This document shows positions 24,040-36,700 of a stretch of DNA of 64,000 nt, piece by piece (within the stretch, counting starts at the first letter, position 1; the number at the start of each line of letters is the position of its first letter). This DNA comes from Brachypodium distachyon (taxonomy: Eukaryota > Streptophyta > Magnoliopsida > Poales > Poaceae): contig NC_016133.3 in the NCBI RefSeq assembly GCF_000005505.3, forward strand, positions 56,261,237 to 56,325,236, written 5' to 3'. A program made the translations under genes and the position numbers. The notes beneath the pieces were generated by a model. The model had not been told where the DNA came from. It did not search any database and saw only the letters and a program-made list of their open reading frames with translations.

Positions 24040-25300
24040 CTCGCATGTGAACTTCCTATGTGCTAAATGTGAACCTCCTGCTATATATGTTGGATGCCAT
24101 GAAGTTCTGGCATCTACATTTTTTTGTTTTGAAGTTTTACTCCTTGCGTTGATATGTGAACTTTCTTAGGTGTTAACTCTAAACTTCCTGTTACTGAAAT
24201 GTGAACTCCCCTACTGTCTATGTTGTCGTGCAGACTTCATGTAAGTTTGTCTGCTCATTTTTAAAGTTGGGTTGCAATTTTATTTTGCTTGTGAACTGCT
24301 TAAGGATTAAGTGTGAATGTCATGTTGGCTATGTCGCTTGTGAACTTCACGTGTGTTATATGTGTTCCTTATGCTGTTAATTTCACATGTTGTATATGTT
24401 GTATGAGATGAAGCTCTGGCATCTGTAATGCTTTGTTTTAAAGTTTACCCCCTTAACCAATATGTGGACTTTCATATGTGGTACTTGTGAACTTCATGTT
24501 GCTGTAATGTGAACTTCTTGTTGCCTATGTTTGTCGCGTGAACTTTCCCTCCGTCCAACAAAGGATGTCTCAACATTGACTAAATTTGAATGCATCTATA
24601 CACTAAGTCATGTCTACATATATCCAAATTTTGACAAACTTGAGACATCTTTTGTTGAACGGAGGGAGTATTACTTTGTCTGTTCATTTTAAAGTTGGGT
24701 TGCCATTTTACTGTCTTGTGAACTGCTCAAGGATTAAGTGTGAACCTCCTGTTGTCTATGTTTTGTTTGTGAACTTCACATGTGTTCGATGTGTCCCTTA
24801 TGCCGTTAACTTCACATTTTGTTTCATTTGAACCTTCATCAAGGCATTTCTGTCATGTTTTTTTTGTCATATATACCTTATTTTTTCCACCAAGTCAGGT
24901 TGTATTATATATGAACTTCATTGTGTTGTTTGTCTGAATTGTCTATGTTTACATATATCATTTTTTTTAATGATTGTAGGTGTTGATAGCATCATGCAGT
25001 CAACATATGAGTTGAATGTTTAGTTTCCTCCAGTTGGAACACCAGACAAACAGGCTGATTCGACTAATTCACCTAATTGTAGGAACACAAACCCTAACAA
25101 TTTGCCAAGTATGCCCAGACAGTCAGGCGGTACTACAGGAAGTTTCCCAAAAGGAAGAGGGATGCATCTAATGCGATCACATCGAAAATGTCCCTGCATC
25201 AGCTGCTTCAGATGACGACGGGGGATTTTATCAGGTCTATTGTGAACTTCATTTTTTTTTGTTCATTGCTGAACTTTCATATTATATGAATCTGAACTTC
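24040..25300. repeat. Array rich in 'GTGAACTTC' phrases with 0.3-0.43 kb duplicated units
   Basis: Variants of 'tgtgaacttc' occur at least fifteen times, often followed by 'ctgttg' and 'ctatgtt'. Longer blocks are duplicated: 24246 onward ('tttgtctgctcattttt', 'aaagttgggttgc', 'gtgaactgct-aaggattaag') recurs from 24675. A block around 24098 ('atgaagttctggcatct') recurs near 24410. The second unit is interrupted by a Stowaway MITE. It lies between the coding remnants of the degenerate gene. Confidence 0.7.
24547..24670. mobile_element. Stowaway MITE inside the GTGAACTTC array
   Basis: Terminal inverted repeats 'ccctccgtccaacaaa' and 'tttgttgaacggagggag' enclose a core with 'ctatacactaagtcatgtct' and 'aaattttgacaaacttgaga'. 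It is the same family as the copy at 42912. The left TA and first bases have been lost. Confidence 0.88.
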
Positions 25301-27729
25301 GTCAACATTTTTGTTGTTATTATTATCCAAAAAGTAGATCAGAGGCCGCGCAGGTTGCAGCAGCAAAGTGGTTGGTAAAGTTGGGAAAAAGAGGAAAGGT
25401 GGGATCATTAGGAAAACCATAATCGGCAACAGTGATGATTGATTGGATGTTAGTCCTAAAGGACGCTTCCGGCATTCTCTTACGACACCGGCAAGGTTCG
25501 ACATTGGAGGAGGACATAATTTTTTTGAGGTAGGGCAAATTCTTATCTTAACACTATGAGTTAATATAGATATCACATTTAATATTTTTCTATGTTTGCA
25601 AAATTTATCTATAAACTCTATAAAGTTGAAGCCCACTAACTGTAATTAATTTAACAAGCTCAACATGCAGGCTATCCACATCAGCGTCCACGTCAGCATC
25701 CCATCTCCTCTACTCCCACGTTTTCCCCTAAAAAAGTACTCCCACGTCAACCCAACCGCTTCTAATTAGCCAGGCCACTCGGTCTTGCCCCGACCGCTTC
25801 TTGCGCCCGATGTGCTAGACGCTACCCGCTCGACAGCGCCCACTGTCGCCGGCTCGCGCTGCACCCGCCAAGTTCCACCCCCGCCGCCTACGAGATCAGC
25901 CCCGACCGTCGCCCCGCGCCGTCCCTGCCGCCCTCCGCCCGCAGGCTCTGCCCCGACCACCGCATCTGCACCCGCCGATCTCCGTCCCCGCACCCGGCCG
26001 CCCTCAGCCCCACCCGCCGCGTCCCCGACGCCCATGGACTCCGCCCTGAGCGCCGCCGAGCGCTTTCCACGCCGCCGTCGGGCTCATCCCCGACCACCGC
26101 GTCCCTGCTGCCCACGAGCTTCGCCCCCGCCACCGCCGAGCGCCTCTGCGAAGGTACACAATCTTGGGGCAATTTTTTTTTAGAAGAAATCTTGGCGTAG
26201 TTTTTCCGGTTGGTGTTGACACGTAACTCAGTCTTGGCCCAACTGTTTCGGTTGGTGTTGGCACGTAACTAATCTTCTGATTTTGTACTTTGTCATTTCT
26301 GCTTTGTGATTTGCTGTCAAATTCCGCCGTCGCTCCACCTCCGCCCTCGCTAAATAACCGCAGCCTTCATTCCCCTCTCATTTGCAGCAGAAACGGCAGC
26401 CACCACGCCTGAATTCGTAGGGTCTTATTGGCGACCATGGGGCACGCTCTATTTAGTCCCATCTTCCACGCGGTTCTTCCTCACCCCTGCGTATCCCGAC
26501 AACTGCCAGATTCCAGGAGCCATTCCAAGGTTGGTATTTCCCATCCTAGGTTTCTGTGGGGGTGTCCAGATTGTGTGCCAGCGGGGTGTTGAATTAGTTA
26601 TTTTCGTCAGGGATTTACATGACACTTTCTCGAATTGATCTATGTTTCTGAAGTTCGAACGCAGCAGCAGCAAGCGGAATTATGTCGGATTTCTGTGTGA
26701 ATTGATTTCATCCATATCAGCGAACTCTCTCTGACGGTATGTACTCAAGATCATTTTTTCTGTTATTTGTTTGTCTTATAAAATTTTGATTCCATGTGTT
26801 CGTATGATATCTGCATCTTTCTGCTGTTCTATATGCACATGCATCGTAAGATACAAGCCTATGTCCATGCAAAAAAGACAATTGGATTGCAGTTGAGTCA
26901 AATAAATATTATAGGATATCAAAGAGAGGTACATGTTGATTCTTGTTTGGTGCTACTGATTTTGAAGTAAGTGTGTCATTAGAGAAGTAATGAATTACAT
27001 GTTGGTGTTCCTCTGAGTTGGTTCTTCCATAGGAAAAACCTGGAGATGTAGTGTCCCATTTTTCATGAACTCAATGCTGGGATGATCAAAACTTTGGGAT
27101 TGTGGCATGAGAAGATGTGCTTTTGAAAGTTAGGTACACCGATGGTGATTTAGTATCCCTTATCTCTTGAATTGCTTCAGTAAATTTCTTGTGAGCTTGC
27201 CTTGCTGAATTGATTGACATCCTGTAGAGAAAATATTAGGGGGAAGTGCATTGAGATGAGTATTAAGAAAAGAAATTAAGGTTTTCATATCTACATACCT
27301 GTTGTTTTCATGTGGATGCTCCATATACAGCTGAACAAAGAATACTGGATGTGTAGCGCAATGGAATAAGTTTACTTACATAGCTCATGTTTTATAAAAG
27401 TGTTAGAGATTTAATGAAATAGATGTTACATGCCCTAGAAACTGTCTTGGAACCCCCCACATCTTTACTTTGACAAGAGCCATTTAATTTTCCATTATAA
27501 TGGAGAATGAAACTGATTTGACAACAGCCATTTAATTTTCCATTTTAATCCTGTTATATATCGAGCCTTCATTTCATTTGACCACACTGTAGATTGATTG
27601 TTTGTTATAATTATGAATCCAAATATGCAGTGAATAGATAATGCATTGTAGCTGTCTTTAGATTCTGCCTTTAGTTTGGACATTAAATAAATTGTAAAAC
27701 ATTGTTTAAAAACAATCATGTCCCTGCCA

Positions 27730-28008
27730 GTATGGATAGTGGGGAAAGTTCTTCCCGTCTACCACTACAACGTGGGCTTCCACGAGGTCGACACGGCCGT
27801 CGTCAGCGCACAACATCGCCTGATCCAGTGCCTGCTCCAACTCGGGCGGCGGCTGCTGGATCTCGCTATAGGCGCAGGCTAGCAAATGCATCTGGGGCTT
27901 CTTCTTCGTCCATTGAACAAAATATGAACACAGCAAGCTCATCTATGGCACAAAATGTTTTTGTTCAGCTCTGGCTCTGTCACAAGCCCAACCCGGCATC
28001 ATCGACGT
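27730..28008 (+). pseudogene. Captured exon-like fragment, unknown family
   Basis: An ATG-started open stretch ('MDSGESSSRLPLQRG', then Arg/Ser-rich, about 90 residues) ends at a possible GT donor ('acg|gtaagc'-like context at about 28006). The composition is low-complexity and basic. It looks like a first exon of a captured or decayed gene; no domain is recognised, and a short continuation near 28660-28695 is possible. Confidence 0.3.
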
Positions 28009-28199
28009 AAGCTTTAATATTCCTAGCCTTTGTGAGCTGCAATCAGAAAAAAAAAACTAATTCACTTTGTTGTATTCTTATACTCCTTCAAGAACAATCT
28101 TTACACCTTTATATCTTGGAGGCCCTCAGCATATTGTGTGCATTGCCATTCTTTCTAATAGTGTAAAACTGTCCTTTGAAATAATGTTGTATTTGAATA

Positions 28200-28400
28200 A
28201 CATTATCTACAGATAGATTCATGGTTCTAGCTACTGTACCAGATCCGGCAACACCCCCTGTCCCCAGACCCCCTTCTAAATCCACTACACCATCCGTATT
28301 GATTTTAATCCACAAGTGTTCTGGTCGCTGCCACTTCTTCTCGATGACAACAGAAATAATGGCTTTCTCATTGGAAGGGATCTCCAGAAATTTACTCAAC
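28200..28400 (-). pseudogene. RNase H-like (RVT_3-type) fragment
   Basis: On the minus strand the translation reads 'WIKINTDGVVDLEGGLGTGG', which matches the start of the RNase H-like domain found in plant non-LTR-retrotransposon-derived genes (consensus 'KINTDGA...GGVARD'). Only about 60 residues are present, with no reverse transcriptase beside it, so this is a fragment. Confidence 0.6.
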
Positions 28401-29222
28401 TCATTAACCAAATCCATAGAAATATAATCATGATGTGAATGTTGTATTCAGCCTACTAGACTGTGTTGCATGTTATCATGTATTGAGTCCTGACTGAACT
28501 ATCCCTTCTCTCATGTGTCCCTTTGGATCTGTAACCCTAGCTAGCTGGTAGTGTAATTAGTTTGTTTGTTCATGGAACTGATTTTCGCCACTTCATCTCT
28601 GCTTCGTGATATTCATTGTCCTGGATTTGATGATGACTTTCTCATGTTCCTGATACAGAACCGAAGAAAAGGCATCTTCAGAGGACAACAAGTGATGTCA
28701 GGTTTATAGGAGCATCAATAAATGATCATTTCGTGGACATTCGTGGACACTGACGCACATCGTTAATAGACTTTGTTAGCTTTATGCTATAATGTTGCTA
28801 CATTGGATATGTTTTAGCACAATGCTTTTGTTTCGTGGCTGTTTGAGTAATAAAATGTTTTTGGTTGGTTGCATCCGATTATATATACGGCCGTGCACCA
28901 GACAATAGGGTTAGGGGAGATGTCATTTTAATGTGGAGGACCAACGGTTTAGCACAGTATTGGACCCTGATTTTACTGTTTTCAATTCAGAAGATGTCGT
29001 CTTTGTATGTAAAGAAAAGATAGAATGTGCTAAAAGAGTGAGACCCTATCATAATTAGGTAGTCATATTTACCTATCTAGAGATGATATTTTTTTTGCTA
29101 TGACATTGCCTAAGGAGTATAGTTTCTATGATGATGGTCCGAAGTATTGTCACATTTTTGCACTAATCATGGGCAGATGTATTGTTCTTTAATATCACGG
29201 CAACGCGCGGGATAACCACTAG

Positions 29223-30702
29223 TTTCAATAAATTTGGTTCTTTCGGACTTCTTAGGATGCATTTTTTGGGTTCATACATCTTATGATATATCATCTAGTG
29301 ATATTTATGTTAAATATTAATTTTCATTATACTATATTATATGTCAACCATAATATGAAGATCATAATATAAATATCTATAACATAGAATATATGACAAT
29401 TATAATAATTTGCAAACAGTTCTTCGGTGGGGTAAGCAGACGATCAGCAACTCAAATCTTTATAAGGGTAAAACTATAGTTATATTTTGCTTCCAAAGAT
29501 ATCTTCATACTTAGCGACCTAAAAATATCAAGTAGATATTTACCTAATAAACAACACCCTTCTCCATATTTCGAAAGATATGCTATTTTATGAGAAATAA
29601 CTACACAATTTGAAACATAGTATGTGAGTCTATCAAAATCAGAACTCATAAAACAATAATACACCACGTGGGCATGGCTATGATATCTACTACCATTAAG
29701 TAATATAATTTTCCTATCGATTTTCATTAAGGAAGAAATACGAGTAAATGTACGACAATTAAAAAAATCAACGAGCAATCATACATGGACATCAACAGTA
29801 GATATCCGAAATAACTAAGAGTGCAGAAATTGCGTCTCTCGGAGAACCAGCCTTTGCAGGCTATATCATCGTCGATTGCGCAAAGTTACGTTGGAACGCT
29901 ACACACACCACCTCACACGGGTGTCGCCGTCGAAGATTGGCCACCGATGTAGGCGACAATTGACTCTTCATCACTGCATCCTACAACGTTTTTCTCAAAC
30001 CCCGTAAAAAATGCATAGCTTGGCAAGTCATCGCCATCGTTGTCTCTAATGATTCAGAGTTAAATTAGTTGAAATTTTGAAGATTTATTTTATACGGAGA
30101 CACAGATACAAATTCTATGACCAAACAAATGTATTTAATAGTTTGTCTTAACTTGATCCAAGTGTTACGGAATCAAACACGAGTTTGTCATTTTTTTCAT
30201 CCATGTATTCTTAAACATTACGAGTAATCGTGTTATTCTCATTTACTTCTTAGATAGTTGGCCTACCTATACGGTGCCGTGTCTGAACCTGAAAGAGTCG
30301 GGCTTCACCGGACCACGACCGGGTCAGGACCGTTTAACCTTAGGCCGGTCGGTGCCGGGCCGGGCTGGCCTGAAGGCCACCTATAGCTGTACCCCTCTCC
30401 TGCTCTCTCAGAAAAAAAGAAAAACTGTACCTCGCGCCGCCACTCATCCCGCTGCCGAGCGCCCGAGTCCCCTAGCTCGTCTTCCTCCTCGCTCGAGCGC
30501 CTCCACTGCAGGTTGATCTCCACTTCGATTCTCTCGCTCCCAACCGTTTCTCCTCCCATCACCCCACGGGCCCACGAACGGATTCCGCCCTTTAGATCCC
30601 CGTTTCATAATCTTCCCCAATTCGTAACTGAGGCAAAAATCAAGGTAGGGCGGGCGCCCTACCTTGCCCTACTGGGTCCTCCGCCCGTGAGGTTCGACGA
30701 GC
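29223..30702. other. Intergenic region upstream of the LRR gene
   Basis: 29223-29810 is AT-rich with no gene. 29820-30000 is more mixed and looks like worn repeat sequence without recognisable termini. 30255-30420 is GC-rich with many 'ccgg' phrases, and 30430-30702 is probably the promoter and 5' UTR of the LRR gene. No coding region is supported. Confidence 0.4.
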
Positions 30703-33700
30703 ATGGAGCGGATCCTCAAGTCCGCCAGGGAGTCCGGCTCCCTCAACCTCTCCAACCGCTCCCTCAGGTGTTCCCCACAACCAAATCTCTTCTACCCTAT
30801 TGCATCCTTCATGGGGATCTCGATCCATTTTCATTTTAGAGTTCACTGTGCTGTGTAATTCGCCGCTACTAGTTTGAGGTCTCTGCGGACTGTGTGGACT
30901 GGATGAAAGTAGGAAGCGAAAGCCTATGCATTCTAAAATCTAAATGCTGCCATGGTCAGATTAAGACGCAATATAGCGATTTCTGGTAATGCAGAATTCC
31001 TCATTGAGACGCGAAACCTGCTGAACCAGGGTCTAAAGGATTGCGATTGCAAGCTTTGAAACCCTCCCCATTTACGAGCTGCTGTTCTGGGGCGGTTCTC
31101 TGCTAGTAGTATTTATACTACCTTCATGATGATAGGGCTGCATTCACCTTTCGTGTGCCGACATTTTACTTAACATACTGCGAAGTAAGTTATGGCATGG
31201 CATGTTTAGGGACTGACCGACCATGAATCGTTTACCATAACCCACATTCAGCAGATGTCAGATGGAGCTTGTTCTTGATTGGTTTCATACCTTAGGTGTA
31301 ATTATTTGTCTTTGCTGTAACTGTTAATTTTCCGCTGATGGCGCCTCTATGTTTTTTCTTTCCTTCTTTAGGGAGGTGCCGGGGGAGGTGTACAACAACT
31401 TGGACACGGGCAGTCAGGACGATAAATGGTGGGAGGTAAGCTGCGCATTCCCACGACGCCCTTGTGTGCTAGCTATGCTGTACATGGAGTCCTAGTAACC
31501 AGACCTTGCTTAAATTTCAGGGAGTGGATCTTCAGAAGCTCATATTGGCACATAACAACCTGGAAGTGTTAAGAGAAGACCTTAGAAATTTGTCTTCTCT
31601 TGTTGTGTTAAATATAAGCCACAATCAGATATATTCCCTTCCTGCAGCCATCGGAGAGTATGTAGCGGATTGTCCTAATTCGGAAATTTAGTGATCATGC
31701 TGATGCTTCTACTGTTGTCTCACATTTTGGTAATTGTCTTTCGTGCAGCCTTCCTTTGCTAAAATCGCTGGACATATCGTTCAATCAAATAAATACTGTG
31801 CCTGAAGAGATTGGCCTGGCTGCAGCTTTAGTGAAGTAAGTTCATCATGTAACTTTTCTTGTATGCTTCCACTTAATGACTTTCTTCTATGTTGCATTGT
31901 TACATAAAACAACCTATCATCTTGTACAGTTAGTGGATTTCCTGCTGAATGTCTTATGGGCCTCTGCCTTGCTCTCTACTGAATAATAAACTTATGGATT
32001 TTTTTGGCAGGGTTGACTTTTCAAATAACTGCCTTACTGAGCTGCCAGCTAGCCTTGCCGGATGCTTGAACTTGTCAGAACTCAAGGTAAAGTGCAATTG
32101 CTGTATGTCTATCAAGCTGAGTTGGTAGTTTCCAATTTATCGCCGTTCATTCTCCAGTCTGGACATACACAGCATAATATAACGCATTGTCTATAGGCAT
32201 CAAACAACAAAATATCCAGAATACCGGATGAACTTGCCGGTTGTTCAAAGTTAAGTAAATTGGATCTGGAGGTAAGTACTCCTCATAGTCTCAAAGCTGG
32301 ACGTTTCATGTTATTGTGCTGCTTGTTTGTTATTCACAGAAACTTAAATTGCTACAAAATTTCAGGGTAACAAGCTCGAGATGCTTTCAGAAAACATGTT
32401 CTCATCGTGGACAATACTTACAGAGCTAAATGCTGGTACGCGACAGTATCAAAATATTATTGATTTTATCTGATTTTCCTTGAGTTTTTCTTCCCCTGAA
32501 ATTAATATGTAGATACTTGCAGCTAAGAATATACTTACAACTATTCCGGCTAGTATTGGAGCACTTTCAAAATTAATTCGCCTGGACCTGCATCAGAACA
32601 GTGAGTCAATCTACCATGTCATCACATGTACAAGCTTTGTTTCATTAGCATTGACAGCTTTCTACCTCTGTTATATCAGAAATAACCTTGATTCCTTCTT
32701 CCATAAAGGGCTGTTCTTCTCTAGCAGAGTTTTATATGGGGTTAGTTATCTATTTTGACTTTAGAATATAGTTGTGTCTTTCTGTATCGTGCACTGTTTT
32801 TTATGATGTAATAACGCTGTTTCTATTTTCTGTTCTAGAAATAACTTATTGTTGTCAATACCAGCCGATATTGGCATGCTATCAAAATTAGGAACACTTG
32901 ATCTTCATTCTAATCAGGTTTGTTATGATCTTTTACTCTTTCTCCTGGTTAACATCTATTTAAATGATTTAACAAATTGAAGATACTGGAACAACTACCA
33001 ACTCTAGTTTCAGTTCCTTGTCAGCTTTTTATTATTTAGAGTTATATGTAACGGCTAGAGTACAGCAGTTACTGTTCCATGATACCTTTTTGGTGAACCG
33101 CCTTTTGTCTCAGTCTGAACGTAGACTTACCTATATAGTCCTGCTCCTGCGCTCTCATCAGTTAGCTTACTTATATTCCCAAGGGGGGTTGTGGAACACT
33201 GTCATGCATTATGCTATAATTAACATACTCCCTCCGATCCATTTTAAATGTCGGGGATTGAGTACAAAGTTGTGCTAACTTCCAGACACTTATTATGGAT
33301 CGGAGGGAGTAATATAATACACAAAAGATCTTATTTTGCTAATCTTATATTTTTCTGATAAATGTGTTACTGTCATCAGCTAAAGGAGTATCCTGTGGGA
33401 GCTTGCAAACTCAAACTCTCTTTCCTTGACCTCTCAAACAACACGTTATCTGGTCTGCCACCTGAACTAGGTAGGTTTTCTGCTGTATGTGCTGCTTTTC
33501 GTAGTGCCATTCTGCTACTTGCCTGTTTGATATTATTTTTTTCAAATAACATAACAATGTGATCCCTAATATATCAAATTGAATCACTGCACGCTATGAT
33601 ATATTTTTCCTCGAACAAACTTCAGAATGCCCGTTATTTGTATTATCAGAAGAACGCCAAAAATGGCATGAAAGCGACACAACCACCGGAGTGGTGCCAA

Positions 33701-36700
33701 CCTAAACACCAAAAGGAAAGAAAAACTGAAGCCCTAGAGCTAGCTAGTTGTTGGGTGGAATTTTGAGGCGGTGCTGTGTTTAGCGGCAGCTTCCTGAGCT
33801 CAGTTGCTCCCGCCAACTACTATATCTGCACCTCTGCAAGGACCAATTCAACCAGCACCTGAATTCAGGGCGTCATTGTAAAAAAGACGCGTGGATTTCA
33901 CACAGCTATGATCTCTTTGTGTACATATAACATATAAGCACCTCCGTGTTGGTGTGTGCATTCCTCTCTACCTGTTGGATAGATTATAGGGCTGAATTCT
34001 TTGCATGTGTGTATATTTTGAGAACTGAGCATTTGTGTGCCACTCTCTTACTAACTGAACATTCTAGTTTTGGACACTCATGTATGCATCCGATGCAATT
34101 TCAAGGTACAATGACGACCTTAAGAAAGCTTCTGCTCAGCGGAAATCCTATGAGGACACTTCGTAGGTGTGCATGCTACATGGAGTCTGCTACATGTCCT
34201 GTACTCTTAGCATTTTAAAAACTGTTTGTTAGGACTCTAAACAGAGTTAATCCGTTTTTGTTGCCAGTTCTTTGGTATCTGGACCAACGTCAACATTATT
34301 GAAGTATCTGCGCAGCCGCCTTTCATCTGACGAGGAAGGTAACTGAGAATGCTAAATCAACACAGAAGCATTCTAGCTTTGCCTCTAATATTGTATCGTC
34401 CTTGGCTTATTTGGCACATGTAACATTTCGAGTTTTCGGATTTGAGCTGCTTCACCGTCACTTAACTGCTCCGCCCATGCAGCATCAGGGTCTGGAAGAA
34501 CTCCAACGAAAGATGATCAAGTTGCTGCCGCAAGACGTTTGTCTTTATCTTCAAAGGTAGATCTCCTATTTTCTATAAAATATGTTTTTTTGTCACATGG
34601 CCCTTGATCCATTCTGGGAATCATACTCATAGCCGTCATGCTAAAATTTACTACATTCACGTTGTTTTCTTCTGTGTTGTGTTCTTTTTTCTTGCCTGCG
34701 TGTTCCTTGTAATCTATAGTGACCGAAGAAAACCAAGTAGCTGGATCCTGGGATAGTGAATGCTTATTTGATTTTCCAACTGTAGCCCCTGATCTGATGT
34801 CATGTCATTATACCAGGAATTGAACTTGAGTGGTCTTGGTGTGACCAGTGTACCCCCTGCAGCATGGGAGACAAGTGATGTGGTGAAACTTGATCTTTCT
34901 AAGAATTCAATAGAAGATCTGCCAAATGAGTTGACATTATGCTCATCACTTCAAGTGAGTGTCTGTTGCAGGGCAATGCTGCCATCTTGTAGTGTTATTG
35001 ACTGTATTTAACTTGATTGAATGTCATTTATGTATATAAAGGTTTCAACCTAATCAACCTAATTCCTGATCCTGTCTTCTACTTGTTTCTTTTTGCAGGC
35101 TTTAGTTTTGTCTAATAACAAGATAAAAAAGTGGCCTGGCATGGTAGTTTCCTCCCTTCCCAGTCTTTCTTCCTTAAAGCTGGACAATAATCCTCTGGCA
35201 GAGGTAATACAAATGATCTTGTATCTGTATGCTTCTATTGCAGTTTATTGTTGTTGTTGATAAACAAATGTCCAGCATCTGTTTTTCTCTTATTTATTTT
35301 GAGAGTGAGTATCGCTCTTGCATAGTCTTTATCACTCATGCATAGTCTTGGTACTCAAGTTTTGAACTCGGTTGTGGTTGTTCTTGGTTTAGCAATTATA
35401 GAACTAACAAGCAATGGAACGAGTGACAACGTGTAACTAAAGTTCTTGCCCTTAGCTACTAGAGTGAAGCCCAAATAAGTAACCTCTATTCCAAGTTAGA
35501 AGCTAGTCTTCTTTTTATGTTATAAGTGCTTAAGCTGCATTACTTTGAGAAATTTCGTACGCTCTTTCCGTCCAATACCATTCATTACTTATAGTGCAAA
35601 ATAGAGGGACGAGGGAGACCTATTTTACATGGAAATCTACAATAATGTCCTGAATATCATTTTGCAATTCTGTAACATGGTTATTTTTCTTGCAGATATC
35701 GTCCACTGATCTTGAGGTCCTATCAAAACTTGAAGTATTGGATTTAAGTGGCAATGCATCTTCATTAACCAAACCTTCTGCACTTTCATCATTGCCACAG
35801 CTGCAGGAACTCTACCTTAGGTTGGAAAACATGCAGATCATCTAACCTACAAGAACCATTCTAAGAAAGCTTATTTTCTCTTTTATATACATGAGCAGAC
35901 GAGTGAAACTCCATGAATTTCCTATTGGCTTGTTGGGCTTAAAACTGCTGCGGATTCTTGACCTGAGTCAGAATTATCTTACAACTATACCAGAGGTAAT
36001 AGTAAGGGTTTCAAGGGAGATGGTTATTTCTTTTTTTCTGTTTTTGCAAACAGTACATGACATGTCTTCCAGATTTCTGCTTATGCTGACTTCACTTGAC
36101 TTAAACAGGGTATCAAGGAATTTACTGCTCTCATTGAGCTGAATCTGTCAGACAATAATATAACAGCACTCCCAGCCGAACTGGTATGTTGTTGGCTTCA
36201 ATAACTGAGCTACTTATGATTTGTCACCAGTACTTTATACCCCACAATGCCTTTGGCTATTCTTTTCTTATTAACATATAGTTACTAAACACTTCTTTTC
36301 GCAAGGACGACTGACTAAACAAAGAATAGAAAATTTAGTGCATATCACCAATATTAGTTAGTAATATTTTCGAGAACTGACCTGGTGATTGTCTGTAGTG
36401 GCAGGCTATTTGGTGAAGGTGTAACGCTTTGAACTGTTAGTATGGAGTAGGTCCTCTGGCCGCTCACCGTAGGTTCTGTATTATCTGCTTTTGGACATCC
36501 GGACAAGTTTGGTTTCATTTTAATTAAAGATGGAGCAGGGGAAGTTTCCCTGATTTTCTAAAAAAAAAAAATCTTTCCGAGAACCTCGAAAGTGAAGGGA
36601 ATTCCTTCATTTTACTGTAGAAGAATAGATTTGCCCAGTTAATTAGGGTAAGCCAGGCGAAAAACAGAATGTAGGCAGTAATGAAGGTGCAGAAAATGCC

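Larger units (their letters stand above)
23762..25540 (+). pseudogene. Degenerate coding remnant, family not recognised
   Basis: A short exon-like piece (ATG at 23762, 'MDAASPDRFDG', then a GT donor) is followed by a long AT-rich, repeat-filled interval. A second piece starts near 24980 ('VDSIMQSTYELNV', then an in-frame TAG, then 'FPPVGTPDKQADSTNSPN'), and a third lies near 25340-25535 ('KVGKKRKGGIIRKTII', a stop, then 'SPKGRFRHSLTTPARFD'). Reading continues past the stops in the same frame, which suggests a decayed gene or captured exons rather than chance. The basic, low-complexity character recalls the N-terminal part of plant transposase-derived or nuclear proteins, but I cannot name a family. 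Upstream (23341-23760) is GC-rich and may be its old 5' part. Confidence 0.4.
25608..29222 (+). mobile_element. Candidate non-autonomous Helitron (about 3.6 kb)
   Basis: The proposed 3' end at 29199-29222 ('ggcaacgcgcgggataacca' followed by CTAG, then host T) has the typical plant Helitron form: a GC-rich short palindrome a few bases before CTRR and insertion before T. The proposed 5' end at 25608 begins 'TCTATAAACTCTATAAAG' after an A, consistent with a TC start and an A/T target. Inside are GC-rich exon-like scraps (25780-26180; 27730-28010) and an antisense RNase H-like fragment, the gene-capture pattern known for grass Helitrons. No Rep/helicase was found. The 3' end is more convincing than the 5' end. 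Confidence 0.45.
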
